Numbered from the stretch's first letter, positions 16,869 to 27,300 are shown. The stretch: DNA of 64,000 nucleotides from Conexibacter sp. CPCC 206217 (GCF_030646165.1 NZ_JAUTDO010000001.1:310001-374000), one strand, 5' to 3'. The notes: generated from the sequence alone by a model not told the origin. A program made the numbers and translations.

Positions 16869-18215
16869 CTAGAAGCCGGTCTCCAACGCCTCCAGCGGCA
16901 GCTCCTCGTGCGCGACGCCGCTGTCGATCGCGGCCTGGCGGACCGCTTGGGCGACGGCGTCGTGGACGGCGGGATCGAGCACGTCGGGGACCAGCTCGGA
17001 CTCGACGGTGAGTCCCGCGAGCGCCCACGCGGCGGCGCGCTTCATCTCGAGGTTGATCGCGCTCGCGCCGGCCAGCAGCGCGCCGTGGAAGATGCCCGGG
17101 TAGCCGAGCACGTTGTTGACGCTGGTGCCGTCGGCGGCGAACGCGGCGCCGGCGGCGTACGCGGCGGCGGGCTCGATCTCGGGCGCGGGGTTGGTGAGCG
17201 CGAGCACGACCTGTCCGGGCCGGACCATCTCAGGCGTGATCAGGCCGGGCTTGCCGCTCGTCGCGACGATCACGTCGGACTCGCGCATGACCGTCTCGAG
17301 GTCGTGGATCTCCATCCCTCTCGCGGCCGCCTGGGCCTGCGCCTGGGGGTTCGGGTCGGTCGCCAGCACACGGTGCACGCCGGCGTCGTGAATCAATGTC
17401 GCGATGCCGAAGCCGGCGGCACCGAGGCCGATCTGCCCGACGACCGCCTCGTCCAGGCGCTTGTCGACGTGGCGGCAGGCGGCGATCGCGGCGGAGAAGG
17501 TGACGACCGCGGTACCGTGGACGTCGTCGTGCATCACCGGCTGCGGCAGCGCCTCGATCAGCCGGCGCTCGATCTCGAAGCAGGCCGGCGCGGAGATGTC
17601 CTCCAAGTGGATTCCGCCGAAGCCCGGCGCGATCCGCACGACCGTCTCGACGAACTCGTCGACGTCCTTCGTGTCGACGAGGATCGGCACCGCGCTGATG
17701 CCGACGAGCTGGCTGTAGAACAGCGACTTGCCCTCCATCACCGGCATCGCCGCGACGGGGCCGATGTCGCCGAGGCCGAGCACGCGCGTGCCGTTGGTGA
17801 CGATCGCGACGCTGCGGCCGATCGAGGTGAAGCGCGCGGCCAGCTCCGGGAAGTCCGCGATCGCCTGCGAGACGCGCGCCACGCCGGGCGTGTACACGTC
17901 GCGCACGTCCTGGTTCGATCTGATCGTGCGCTCGCCGACGACCTTGATCTTGCCGCCGTCATGGGCCAGGAACGCGCGGTCGTGGTACCAGCTGACCGTC
18001 ACGTCCTCCAACGCCCCGAGCCCCGCCGCCAGCTCGTCCGCATGGGTCTTGTCCCGCACCTCGACGGTGATCTCGCGCAGCGCCTCGTGGCGCGCGACCG
18101 AGATCGTCGCGATGTCGCCGATCAGCCCGCCGTGCTCGGCGATGCGACCGGCGACGATCGCCAATTGCCCCGCCCGATGGGGAATGCGCAGACGGTAGGT
18201 GCAGTCAAGTGCCAT
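16869..18215 (-). CDS. NAD(P)-dependent malic enzyme with N-terminal ACT domain
   Basis: 448 residues. Residues 1-80 form an ACT-type regulatory domain; the malic enzyme core follows with catalytic Tyr108 in VYTPGVA, Lys164 in MEGKSLFY, the metal ligands in LEDISAPACFEIE and HDDVHGTA, and the Rossmann glycine motif GLGAAGFGIA. It converts malate to pyruvate and CO2 with reduction of NAD(P). The ACT domain suggests allosteric control by an amino acid or similar ligand. ATG 18215 starts at the ACT domain. It follows the sugar-dehydrogenase gene on the same strand after 76 bp. Confidence 0.93.
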   Translation of the reverse strand: MALDCTYRLRIPHRAGQLAIVAGRIAEHGGLIGDIATISVARHEALREITVEVRDKTHADELAAGLGALEDVTVSWYHDRAFLAHDGGKIKVVGERTIRSNQDVRDVYTPGVARVSQAIADFPELAARFTSIGRSVAIVTNGTRVLGLGDIGPVAAMPVMEGKSLFYSQLVGISAVPILVDTKDVDEFVETVVRIAPGFGGIHLEDISAPACFEIERRLIEALPQPVMHDDVHGTAVVTFSAAIAACRHVDKRLDEAVVGQIGLGAAGFGIATLIHDAGVHRVLATDPNPQAQAQAAARGMEIHDLETVMRESDVIVATSGKPGLITPEMVRPGQVVLALTNPAPEIEPAAAYAAGAAFAADGTSVNNVLGYPGIFHGALLAGASAINLEMKRAAAWALAGLTVESELVPDVLDPAVHDAVAQAVRQAAIDSGVAHEELPLEALETGF

Positions 18216-18291
18216 ATCAGTCGCCTCGTCGTGGAATGCGAATAGGTCAGCAGACGACGGCGCCGCGTGCGTTGCGGGCGTGTTGCGCGGC

Positions 18292-19470
18292 TCAGCCGAC
18301 GAGCCGCACGACCGCGCCGCTGAGGCTGACCGCGTAGACGCGCCCGCGTCCGTCGGTGCCGAACGAGACGAGGTACGGCACGCGCAGCGCGAGCCGGCGG
18401 TCGCCGTGGGCGCGACCGGCGCGGTCCAAGCGCGCCGCCCACAGCCAGCCGCTGCAGACGTCGCCGTAGAGGTAGCTGCCGGCGAGCCGCGGCAGGCGCG
18501 GGTCGCGCACGACCAGCCCGCCCACGACCGCGCACCACTGGCGCGAGTGGCGATGGACGATCGCCGGCGCGACGTAGCCGGGGATCGTGCCGCCGCCGCG
18601 CCGTTCGCGCCCCTCGACGCGGTCCCAGCCGAAGTCCGCGCCGAGCGCCCGCTTCACCGGCAGCGCGTCGACCTCCTCGAACGCGGTGTCGCCGACGTCG
18701 CCGATCAGCAGCAGCCCGCTGGGCCGGTCGAACGAGAAGCGCCACGGATTGCGCAACCCGCGCGCGGCGATCTCGGGGCGAGCGGCGGGCACGTCGGCGG
18801 GCGCGTCGCCCGGCAGCGTCGTCGTCGCAAGGTACGGGTTGTCCGCGGGCACCCGGTACGGCCGCTCGACGCGCCCGCCGCGCGGGTCGATCCGCAGCAG
18901 CTTGCCGTGCAACGAGCGGAGGTCGCGGCTGGAGGCGGGCTCGTCGTCCTGCCCGGTGCTGATCCACAGCATGCCGTCGGGACCGAACTGCAACTGCCCG
19001 CCGTGGTGCTGGAGGCTGACGCGGCCGAGGTCGATCACGGTGCGGCGCCTGCGCGGATCGATCCGGTCGGGATCGCGTGGATCGCGCTGCAACCCGTCGA
19101 CCCGCAGATGGCCGCGGCGGTCGACGAAGAAGGCGTAGAGCAGCCCGCTGCGCGCGTAGTCGGGTGCGAACGCGAGCGAGAACAGCCCCCGCTGGTCGAC
19201 CGTCTCCGGCCCGTGCGGTCGCACGACCTGCCGGCTGAGATCGGCGAACGGCCGCCGCAGCGTCCGCCCGTCCCTCACGATCCGCACGAGGCCCCGCCGC
19301 TCGACCACGAAGACCCGCGCGCGGTCGCCGGCAGGCGCGGTGACGGCGACAGGCTGGGCAAACGTGCCGACCGTTTCGAGGCGCGCGGGCGCCGCGGCGG
19401 CGGCCATCCCCGATCCGCCGCTCGCTGCCACCACGACCATTGAGAGGACCAGAGCTGCCGACAGCCGCAT
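18292..19470 (-). CDS. secreted PQQ-type glucose/sorbosone dehydrogenase-like protein
   Basis: 392 residues beginning with a signal peptide (MRLSAALVLSMVVVAASGGSG). The mature part has the GSDH beta-propeller pattern: GLFSLAFAPDYARSGLLY, HHGGQLQFGPDGMLW (with the catalytic-site His), GLRNPWRFSFDRPSG and DVGDTAFEEVD. Family members oxidise sugars outside the membrane using pyrroloquinoline quinone, although many actinobacterial homologues have unproved cofactor use. ATG 19470 was chosen at the signal peptide; the upstream frame covers the divergent hydrolase. Confidence 0.88.
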   Translation of the reverse strand: MRLSAALVLSMVVVAASGGSGMAAAAAPARLETVGTFAQPVAVTAPAGDRARVFVVERRGLVRIVRDGRTLRRPFADLSRQVVRPHGPETVDQRGLFSLAFAPDYARSGLLYAFFVDRRGHLRVDGLQRDPRDPDRIDPRRRRTVIDLGRVSLQHHGGQLQFGPDGMLWISTGQDDEPASSRDLRSLHGKLLRIDPRGGRVERPYRVPADNPYLATTTLPGDAPADVPAARPEIAARGLRNPWRFSFDRPSGLLLIGDVGDTAFEEVDALPVKRALGADFGWDRVEGRERRGGGTIPGYVAPAIVHRHSRQWCAVVGGLVVRDPRLPRLAGSYLYGDVCSGWLWAARLDRAGRAHGDRRLALRVPYLVSFGTDGRGRVYAVSLSGAVVRLVG

Positions 19471-19537
19471 TCGCACGCCCTCAATCTCGCATGTCGGGAC
19501 CATCGCGGTCGCGCCACTGCGATGATCGCGGGCCGAG

Positions 19538-20314
19538 ATGCCCGCCCTTCCCATCCATCGCTTCTGCGGCCGCGACGGCGCGTCGCTGGCATACCGGGAA
19601 CTGGGCGAAGGCCGCACGGTGGTGCTGATCCACGGCTTCCTCTCGACCGCGACCGTCCAGTGGATCCTCCCCGGCCACGCCGCCGCGGTCGCCGCTCAGG
19701 GCCGCCGCGTCGTGATGCCGGACCTGCGCGGCCACGGCGACAGCGCGAGGCCCCACGACGCCGCCGCCTACCCCTCCGACGTCGTCACCGACGACGCCTT
19801 CGCGCTGATCGAGCAGCTCGGCCTGACCGACTACGACCTCGGCGGATACTCGCTCGGCGGCCGCACGACGGTGCGGATGCTGGTGCGCGGCGCGACCCCG
19901 GGCCGCGCCATCGTGGCCGGCATGGGGCTCAACGGCGTCGCCCGCACCGCCAGACGCGAGCGCGGCGACGCGTTCCGCCGCGTCGTCGCCAACTTCGGCA
20001 CGATCGAGCCGGGCTCGCCGGGATGGGAGGCGCAGGCCTTCATGCAGCGGATCGGCGCCGACCCCGTCGCGCTCGGGCACATCCTCGGCCAGTCGCTCGA
20101 CACCCCGCCCGAGGCCCTCGCCCGCATCACCACCCCCACGCTCGTCGCGATGGGCGCCGACGACGACCCCGCCGACGCCGAAGCCCTCGCCACCGCCCTC
20201 CCCCACTCCCGCTGCGAGATCGTCCCCGGCGACCACGTCACCGCCGCCTCGGCGCCGCAGCTCGGCGCGGCGATCACGGCGTTCCTGACGACCACCGCGC
20301 CGCCGCGGCGCTAG
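19538..20314 (+). CDS. alpha/beta hydrolase
   Basis: 258 residues, cytoplasmic. VVLIHGFLST is the oxyanion region, DLRGHGDS the following loop, GGYSLGGRT the nucleophile elbow and PGDHVTAA holds the catalytic His. The acid is in MGADDDPAD. It resembles the small alpha/beta hydrolases with a minimal cap. Divergent from the sugar-dehydrogenase gene with 67 bp between the two starts. It is followed at once by a broken DUF1707 gene. Confidence 0.88.
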   Translation: MPALPIHRFCGRDGASLAYRELGEGRTVVLIHGFLSTATVQWILPGHAAAVAAQGRRVVMPDLRGHGDSARPHDAAAYPSDVVTDDAFALIEQLGLTDYDLGGYSLGGRTTVRMLVRGATPGRAIVAGMGLNGVARTARRERGDAFRRVVANFGTIEPGSPGWEAQAFMQRIGADPVALGHILGQSLDTPPEALARITTPTLVAMGADDDPADAEALATALPHSRCEIVPGDHVTAASAPQLGAAITAFLTTTAPPRR

Positions 20315-20324
20315 CGTGTCGGAG

Positions 20325-20639
20325 ATGTCAGATCCGGGGATTCGCGGGTCCGACGGGGAGCGCGAGCAGACAGTCGAGCGGCTGCGGACGGCCGCCGGGG
20401 AAGGGCGGCTGACGCTGGAGGAGCTGGCAGACCGGATCGAGGTCGTGCTCGACCTGCGCGAGGCGCACGTGCCGGCGAGCGAGATCCTGATCGAGGCGAA
20501 GACGATCTTCGGCACGTCGAGCTGCTCGTGCCGGAGGGCGTCTACGTCGAGGTCCGCGGTCGCGCGTTCTTCGGCGACGTCAAACAGCAGGCGGGGATGG
20601 TGGCGCAAGCCGCGCGCGACGCGCGGGCGATCCGCCCGT
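20325..20639 (+). pseudogene. DUF1707 + cell-wall-response (YvqF-like) gene, frameshifted
   Basis: ATG 20325 starts a good DUF1707 domain (IRGSDGEREQTVERLRTAAG, then LTLEELADRIE). After about 45 residues the usual linker is missing and the frame passes to KTIFGT, where the conserved VELLVPEGVYVEVRGRAFFG continues in another frame from 20516; restoring one base near 20516 joins them. The C-terminal domain is then cut short against the convergent peptidase gene. Intact relatives are membrane-associated proteins. A GTG at 20316 is an alternative start. It appears to be a decayed gene with a one-base deletion and an internal loss. Confidence 0.65.
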
Positions 20640-22034
20640 TCACGACGTCATCCCGAACCGCCGCAGGAACAGCGCCTCGGCGAGCGCCGTGCGCTCGATC
20701 TCACCCGGGTCGACGCTCTCGTTCGGCGCGTGGATCAGGCACTTCGGCTCCTCGACGCCGAGCAGCATGATCTCCGCCTCGGGATAGGTGTCGGCGAAGA
20801 CGTTGCAGAGCGGGATCGAGCCGCCCTGGCCCGCCCGCGCCAGCGCTCGCCCGAACGCCTGCTCCATCGCGCCGCGCATCGCCTCGAACGCCGGGCCGTC
20901 GAGCGCGCCGGCGAACGGGTCACCGGTCCCGCCGCGCACCAGCTCGCAGCGCAGCCCCCACGGCACGCGCGCCCGCAGGTGGGCGACGAGCGCGTCCTGG
21001 GCGGCCTTGCCGGTCGTGCCGGGCGGCACGCGCAGGCTGACGCGCGCGCGGGCGGAGGCCTGGATCGCGTTGGCGGAGCCGATCACGGACGGCACGTCGA
21101 TCCCGACGATCGTCGCCGACGGCCGCGCCCACAGCATGTCGGCGACGGCGCCGTCGCCCGTCAGCGCGACGCCGTCGAGCACGTTCGCGTCGCTGCGGAA
21201 CTGCTCGCCGGCGTACTCGACGCCGTCCCAGCGGCCGCTCGCGTCGAGCCCGTCGACGGTCGTGTTGCCGCGTTCGTCGTGGAGCGTCGCGAGCAGCTGG
21301 ATCAGGCCCGCGACCGGGTCGGGCGCCGGCCCGCCGAACATGCCGGAGTGCATCGCGCTGGAGAGCGCCCTCAGCGTCACGTCGACTTCCGCCATGCCGC
21401 GCAGGATCGTCGTCAGCGTCGGCACGCCGACGGCGAAGTTGCCGGTGTCGGCGACGACGATCGCATCCGCGCGCAGCAGCTCGGCGTTGGGCGGCACGAA
21501 CGCTTCCAGCCCGCCGGTCCCCTGTTCCTCGGACCCCTCGCAGATGACCTTGATCCCGCACGGGAAGCTGCCGCCGTACACCTGCTTCAGCGCCCGCAGC
21601 GCCGTCAGGTGCATCACGACGTTGCCCTTGCAGTCAGCCGCGCCGCGCCCGTACCAGCGGCCGTCGGCGCGCTCGGTCAGCTCCCAGATCGGCGTCTCCC
21701 AGGCGTCCTCGCCGAGCGGCGGCTGGACGTCGTAGTGGCTGTAGAGCAGGACTGTCGGCGACCCCGCCGGCCCGGGCGCGCAGCCGTGCACGGCTCTGCT
21801 GCCGTCGGCCGTCGGCGCCGCCACGACGTCGCCCAGCCCGACCTCCGCAAACGCACGCGCGACCCACTGCGCCGCCTGCTCGCACTGCTCCGGCGGCTCG
21901 ATCTGCGGATCCGCGACCGACCGCAGCGCGACCAGCTCCGCAAGGTCCGCGCGCGCCCGCCCCATCGACGCAGCGACAGCATCCCGCAGCGCCGCGTCCT
22001 CGTTCGACTCAACCCCACCGGAAAGCTCGCTCAT
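20640..22034 (-). CDS. M20 family metallopeptidase (dipeptidase-like)
   Basis: 464 residues. The two-zinc site motifs are present: SHYDVQPP, GRGAADCKGN and CEGSEEQGTGG with the catalytic Glu, plus the dimerisation domain around SSAMHSGMFGGPAPDP and the final HAPNESV. This is the M20 peptidase/CPG2-like family, which hydrolyses dipeptides or N-acyl amino acids in the cytoplasm. ATG 22034 gives a full-length protein. The 3' end abuts the frameshifted DUF1707 gene. Confidence 0.92.
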   Translation of the reverse strand: MSELSGGVESNEDAALRDAVAASMGRARADLAELVALRSVADPQIEPPEQCEQAAQWVARAFAEVGLGDVVAAPTADGSRAVHGCAPGPAGSPTVLLYSHYDVQPPLGEDAWETPIWELTERADGRWYGRGAADCKGNVVMHLTALRALKQVYGGSFPCGIKVICEGSEEQGTGGLEAFVPPNAELLRADAIVVADTGNFAVGVPTLTTILRGMAEVDVTLRALSSAMHSGMFGGPAPDPVAGLIQLLATLHDERGNTTVDGLDASGRWDGVEYAGEQFRSDANVLDGVALTGDGAVADMLWARPSATIVGIDVPSVIGSANAIQASARARVSLRVPPGTTGKAAQDALVAHLRARVPWGLRCELVRGGTGDPFAGALDGPAFEAMRGAMEQAFGRALARAGQGGSIPLCNVFADTYPEAEIMLLGVEEPKCLIHAPNESVDPGEIERTALAEALFLRRFGMTS

Positions 22035-22096
22035 AGCGACGGCACACTATCGGCGGGGGCGAGCGCGATCCCGCGACGGCGCGCCCGCCGCCGCCG

Positions 22097-22441
22097 TCAG
22101 CGCGACGGCGCCGGCTGCTGCGAGATCCACTTCAGGATCGCGCGCGAGTGGGTCACGACGGTGCCGTCGGGGAGCACGAGCGCCGGCAGCTTCGTGTCTC
22201 CCGTCACCTCACGCAGTTGCTCCCGCGAGCCTCTGCGCAGGAACGGGATCGGGTTGCCCGCGGCGGCGATCACTCTCGCGTAGGGGATCCCGGCCGCGTG
22301 CAGCGCCTCCTGGACGCGGCGGCACGGATGCACGCGCGGACCGCTGTCGTCGCCGTCGCAGACGTACAGCGTCGGGATCCCGGCGGCGGCCGTCACCGTT
22401 CCTGCGTCGCTCGGCGTTCGTTCGTCGGGGTGGCTGGTCAT
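22097..22441 (-). CDS. glutaredoxin/GST-N-like thioredoxin-fold protein
   Basis: 114 residues. A thioredoxin-like start (IPTLYVCDGDDS), a helix with VHPCRRVQEALHAAG and a cis-Pro loop TKLPALVLPDGTVV followed by SRAILKWI match the N-terminal half of glutathione-S-transferases and single-domain glutaredoxin-like proteins. The Cys in HPCRR is the only candidate redox thiol. Function probably thiol-dependent; partner unknown. It starts on ATG 22441 and ends 62 bp upstream of the peptidase gene on the same strand, so they may be cotranscribed. Confidence 0.75.
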   Translation of the reverse strand: MTSHPDERTPSDAGTVTAAAGIPTLYVCDGDDSGPRVHPCRRVQEALHAAGIPYARVIAAAGNPIPFLRRGSREQLREVTGDTKLPALVLPDGTVVTHSRAILKWISQQPAPSR

Positions 22442-22469
22442 CGCTCGTCCTCCGCTCGTGGTCGGTCCT

Positions 22470-22706
22470 TCAATGACCGCCGCGACGCGCCAGACTCATC
22501 GCGCGGCCCGCCGTTCCTGTCATGCGGACGTACTGGTTGAACGCGCCGAGGAGGCAGGCTTCTTCGCCGTCGTGCGCCTCGCTGACGATCAGCTGATCCA
22601 GTTCGCCGAGCCGCCGGTCGAGCACGCCGAGGCGCTCGCAGGCGTTGCCGTCACCGCGTTCATGGCGCGGCGCGACCCTGGCCTTGCAGCGGCCGCGAAG
22701 TGGAGC
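22470..22706 (-). other. open frame after a stop codon; possible 51-residue protein or gene remnant
   Basis: Directly after, and in frame with, the stop of the secreted-protein gene at 22707 the minus strand stays open for 79 codons and reads protein-like (ERLGVLDRRLGELDQLIVSE, then EEACLLGAFNQYVRMTG). A GTG at 22625 could start a 51-residue protein; there is no other plausible start. The plus strand over the same bases is also open (VERAEEAGFFAVVRLADDQ), so the strand is uncertain. Probably decayed coding DNA. Confidence 0.3.
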
Positions 22707-23141
22707 TCAGCCGCAGTTGCCGGAGGTGCCCGCCGCCGCGTTCAGCAGCCCGCCGATGCGCAGGTCGCGCAGAACCGGTCTCGGCGCGCGCTTGCGCCAG
22801 TAGGAGCACGACGAGATCCCGCCGCCACCCGTGCCGACGACCTTGAAGTTGGTCCCATGCGGTCTCGGCCGCTTCACCAGCGCCCCGGAGAACCCCTCGC
22901 CTATGGCATTCGCCCATGCGAAGCGGGGGTTGCGCGTCGAGACGCGCGCGCCGGAGTAGCGGCATGGGCCGACGGGCGTCGGGCACACCTCCAGCGCCAG
23001 CCGCTTGATCGCCGTCCCCTCCGCCCGTGTCGGCCGCCGCGCGGCCTCCGCGGACGGGACGGCAGCGCAGAGCGCGCCTGCGACGACCGCCAGCGCGACC
23101 AGCGAGCTGTTGCGTGTGAACCCCACCTGGCGCGCAAGCAT
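22707..23141 (-). CDS. small secreted protein
   Basis: 144 residues. Signal peptide from ATG 23141 (NSSLVALAVVAGALCAAVPSAEAA). The mature 110 residues contain four or five cysteines (EVCPTP, GPCRYSG, SSCSYW, GNCG) and a Gly-rich centre, so it is likely a disulfide-stabilised extracellular protein. No family was recognised. It is divergent from the secreted protein gene at 23313. Confidence 0.6.
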   Translation of the reverse strand: MLARQVGFTRNSSLVALAVVAGALCAAVPSAEAARRPTRAEGTAIKRLALEVCPTPVGPCRYSGARVSTRNPRFAWANAIGEGFSGALVKRPRPHGTNFKVVGTGGGGISSCSYWRKRAPRPVLRDLRIGGLLNAAAGTSGNCG

Positions 23142-23312
23142 GGTGGCCGCCACGCCGTTTGACAACCACCGGCGTCCGCGAGCCGACACGCGCGCCGCGG
23201 CGCAATGCAGCGCGCTTGAACGAGCCCCGCCGGAGCCGCTCGCCGTTAGCCGCCGCCCGTCGCGGGCATGACAAGCGGCGATGCGACGGCTAGGGTCGAC
23301 GGCGAGCCGCCA

Positions 23313-24269
23313 ATGAGATCGAACATCCAGAGCGGCGCCGCGTTCCGGCGCCGACGACTGACCGCTGTGGCGGTGGTGCTGGTGCTCGGCGCGGCGATCG
23401 CCGTCGCGACGGGCGCGATCGGCGGTGCCGACGACGGCACGGAGCAGGCGGCGAGAGCGGCGAAGGCGAAAGCCGCCCAGCTGCCGCAGCTCCCCGGCGG
23501 AGGCCGGCGGATCATTCCCGACCGGCGCGTCGTCGGCTTCTACGGCCACCCGACCGACGACGAGCTGGGCGAGCTGGGGATCGGCTCACCCGATGCGGCC
23601 GGACGCAGACTGCTGGCGCAGGCGGAGGCTTACGAGCAGGCGAGACGACCCGTCCTGCCTGCGTTCGAGCTGCTCGCTTCGATCGCGACCGCCGATCCCG
23701 GCGAGACGGGCGACTACTCGCTGCGCACCGACGACGCGACGATCGGCCGCTACCTGCGGGCGGCGCGCAGAATCGGCGCGATCCTGATCCTCGACATCCA
23801 GCCCGGCCACGCGGACTTCATGACCGAGACGAGACGGCTGCAGCGCTGGCTGAAGGAACCCGACGTCTCGCTCGCGCTGGACCCGGAGTGGAAGGTCCCG
23901 GAGGGAGCGGTGCCGGGCCAGGAGATCGGCGCCACCACCGCCGCCGACGTCAACGAGGTCTCCTACTACCTCGACATGCTGACGAGAATCAACCAACTGC
24001 CGCAGAAACTCCTGCTGATCCATCAATTCACCAACGACATGATCGCCGACGAGCAGCAGCTGACCCAGCGCCAGTGGGTCGCCGTCTCGCTCAACATCGA
24101 CGGCTTCGGCACCCGCTCGGTGAAAACCTCCAAGTACCGCGAGTTCGCCGGCCAGCTGCCATGGCCGGCGAAGGGCTTCAAGCTCTTCTACAGAGAGGAC
24201 GAGGGCCTGATGACCCCGCAACAGGTGCTGCGGCTGCGACCCGCGCCGAGCATCGTCGTGTACGAGTAG
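23313..24269 (+). CDS. secreted TIM-barrel-like hypothetical protein
   Basis: 318 residues. After a basic start and a hydrophobic export segment (LTAVAVVLVLGAAIAVATGAI) comes a conserved domain: RRVVGFYGHPTDDELGELGIG, then LPAFELLASIATADPGE, LILDIQPGHADFM, SLALDPEWKVPEG and LLLIHQFTNDMI. The alternating strands with acidic and aromatic ends suggest a glycoside-hydrolase-like barrel. I recognise the block pattern from actinobacterial hypothetical proteins but know no function. ATG 23313 starts just before the signal. It precedes the five-gene operon by 100 bp but its style (exported) is unlike it. Confidence 0.72.
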   Translation: MRSNIQSGAAFRRRRLTAVAVVLVLGAAIAVATGAIGGADDGTEQAARAAKAKAAQLPQLPGGGRRIIPDRRVVGFYGHPTDDELGELGIGSPDAAGRRLLAQAEAYEQARRPVLPAFELLASIATADPGETGDYSLRTDDATIGRYLRAARRIGAILILDIQPGHADFMTETRRLQRWLKEPDVSLALDPEWKVPEGAVPGQEIGATTAADVNEVSYYLDMLTRINQLPQKLLLIHQFTNDMIADEQQLTQRQWVAVSLNIDGFGTRSVKTSKYREFAGQLPWPAKGFKLFYREDEGLMTPQQVLRLRPAPSIVVYE

Positions 24270-24370
24270 GCCAGCGGGGGAGCAGGCGCGCCGCGACGGC
24301 CGGCGTGTCGCGCGATTTCATCGCGTCTGTTCGGGAATCGCTGCGTGGGTATGGTTGGCGCGACCGCGAC

Positions 24371-27300
24371 ATGTCAGAGGTTTCGGTGCGGACGCGAACG
24401 TACGTCTTCGAGCAGGGGACATCTCACAAGTTCTGGGCCGTCGCGGTTGACGGCCCGGTCCTCGTGACCCGCTGGGGCCGCGTCGGCACCGACGGGCAGG
24501 AGAAGCAGAGAGCGTTCGCCGACGGCGCCGCCGCGACGGCGGCCGCGGACAAGCTCGTCGGCGAGAAGACGCGCAAGGGCTACGTGGCCGACGCGAGCAG
24601 CACGATCGCGTTGCGGGCCGACGCCGGCGCGGTGCCGGCCCCGCCTCGCGCCGCGCGCCCCGCCGCCGACGCCCAGCCCACCAGCCCGGGTGCCGTCCCG
24701 CCCGCCCCCGGCCCCGCCGACCGCTCCGCGATCGAGCTGACGCCGCAGGAGCTCGCGCTGCCGTCGTGGCTGCCACTGCCGCCGCCGCTGCAGCGCAGCG
24801 ACGCGCCCGTTGACGTCGCAGCGGTCAGACGCGGCTTGAGAGGCACCCGTCACCACTGGGGCTGGTGGCACTGGGCCGATTCGCCGTTCGGCGACGACGT
24901 CTCCCCCGCGACCGCCGCGTTCTGGCTGCGCCTCGCCTATCACGGCGGGCCCGAGGTACGCAACCGCAGACCGGCCGAGGCGCTGCGCGCCGAGCTCGAA
25001 CGCGGCCTCGACGTCGAGCTCTCGCGCGACGACATCCTGCGGCTGAGCGGGGACTCGCAGCTGCCCGAGGCCAATCGGCTGCCCGCCGCGCTGGCGCTGC
25101 TGCCGGCCACCGACATCGTCGAGGTGTTGATCGGCGGGCTCGGCAGACAAGACGGTCATTCGGCGCAGTGGGACTGGGCGGCACGCGCGCGCACGCTGCT
25201 GCTGCCGCTGCTGTCGGAGGCGGATCGCGCGTCGCTGCGGGAGGCCGTCGAGCGGTCGCTGCGTCCGCAGCTCTCCAACCCCGACGACGTCTACGGCCTG
25301 GAGCTCACGCTCGCCGGCGCGCTCGGCATGCACGAGGAGGTCGAGCTGGTCGTGGCGACATGGCCGGACAACTGGCTCGGGGAGCTGTACGGCAGCCGTA
25401 TCGGCCACATGTGCGAGCTGCTCGGCCTCGCGACGGCCGAGCGCTTCGTCGAGGAGGCCGTCCGGCTCGGCCTCGACATGAGCCACGAGGTGGGCGCCGC
25501 GACATGGCTCGCGGTGACCGGGACCGACCGCCTGGACTGGCTTCAGCGCACGCTGCTGCGCTCGCCCAACCGCGGCGAGGCGAGCGTCAACGCGCGCGCC
25601 TTCTTCCGCCGCGTGCACCATCCCGCGATGGCGCCGGTCGCGCTCGCCGGCCTCGGCTCACGCGCGCCCGACGCGGCGCGCGCATGGCTCGACGACCACC
25701 CGGCCGAGGCGGTCGCCGGGCTCGCCCCGCTGCTGTCGCGCAGCGGAGCGTCGGCGGACGCCGCGCGTGACGAGCTGCGACGGCTGCTGCGCACGTCCGC
25801 CACATCCGACGCGAGCCGGCGCGCCGCGGCGCAGCTGCAGGGTCCCGCGGCCGAGCGTGTCGCGGCGCTCGCCGCGGCAGCCGAGTCGATCGGCGGATCC
25901 ACGCTCGAACAGACCCCGGCCTGGCTGGAGGCGACGGAGCCGATCTCCGGACGGCTGCCGGGCTGGCTCGACCCCGCGGCGCTGCCGCCGCTGCTGCAGC
26001 GCGACGGCGAAGCCATGCTGCGGGAGCAGGACGTCGTGCGGCTGCTGCTCGCACTGAAGCAGTCGGTCGACGACGTGCACCCCGCCGCCGCGGCCCGCGC
26101 CGAGCTGTCCCCCGCCTCCGCGGACGAGTTCGCGTGGGCGCTCTTCAGCGCCTGGTCCGCCGCCGGCGCCCCCGCGCGCGACGCGTGGGCGCTGCTCGCG
26201 GTCGGCCAGCTCGGCGGCGACCGCTCGGCGCAGCGGCTGACGCCGCTCGTGCGCGCCTGGCCGGGAGAGGGCCGTCACTCGCGTGCGCGGACCGGGCTGC
26301 GCGTGCTGCGGACGATCGGCAGCGAGACGGCGCTGATGCTGCTCAACGGCATCGCGCAGAGACTGCGCTTCAAGGGACTGCAGAACGAGGCGCGCACGGC
26401 GATGGAGCAGATCGCCCGCGAGCGCGGATTGTCGCGCGCCCAGTTGGAGGACCGCATCGTGCCCGACGCCGGGCTCGACGCCGACGGCAGCCGCAGCTTC
26501 GACTACGGCCCGCGCCAGTTCTCGTTCGTGCTCGGCCCCCAGCTGAAGCCGATGGTGCGCGACAGCGCCGGCAAGCTGCGCGCCACGCTCCCACCGCCCG
26601 GCGTCAGAGACGATCCCGCGCTCGCGGATGCCGCGCGCGAGCAGTGGAGAGAGCTGCGCAGATTCGTCGCCGACACCACGAAGCTCCAGGTCATGCGGCT
26701 GGAGGACGCAATGGTGACGCAGCGCTCGTGGAGCGTCGAGGAGTTCACGACGTACGTCGCCCCACAGCCGCTGCTGCGCCACCTGGTGCGGCTGCTCGTG
26801 CTCGCGGCGTCCACGCCCGGCGCGCGCCGCACCTTCCGGCTGACCGACGAGGGCGACCTCGCCGACGCCGACGACGCCCCCTTCGCGCTCGCCGCTGACG
26901 AGCGTGTGACGATCGTGCACCCGCTCCAGCTCGATCGCTCGCAGCGCGCGGCATGGAGCGAGACGCTCGCCGCCGACGAGATCGTGCCGCCGTTCCCCCA
27001 GCTCGGTCGCTCGGTCGCGGACCTGCGCGACGACGAGCTGGCGCAGCAGGACATCACGCGCTTCGCGACCGACCATGTCCCGCCGCGGACGCTCGTCGGG
27101 CTGCTCGATCGGCGCGGCTGGCACCGCGAGGGGATCGCCGACGGCGGTCTCTTCTCCAACCACGTGAAGGAGTTCCCGGCGGCAGGCGTGACGGTCACGG
27201 TCGAGTACGACGGGATCCCGGTCGGCTCGATGGAGGACGCCGACCCGCAGGCCGTCGAGCGCTGCTACGCCGTCGTGGGGTCGAGCGAGCGCGCGTGGGA

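Noticed and set aside
16811..16872. 15-codon ORF with AGGAG before ATG 16825
   Set aside because: Ribosome site is good but the product is tiny, its end overlaps the malic enzyme stop on the other strand, and nothing supports expression.
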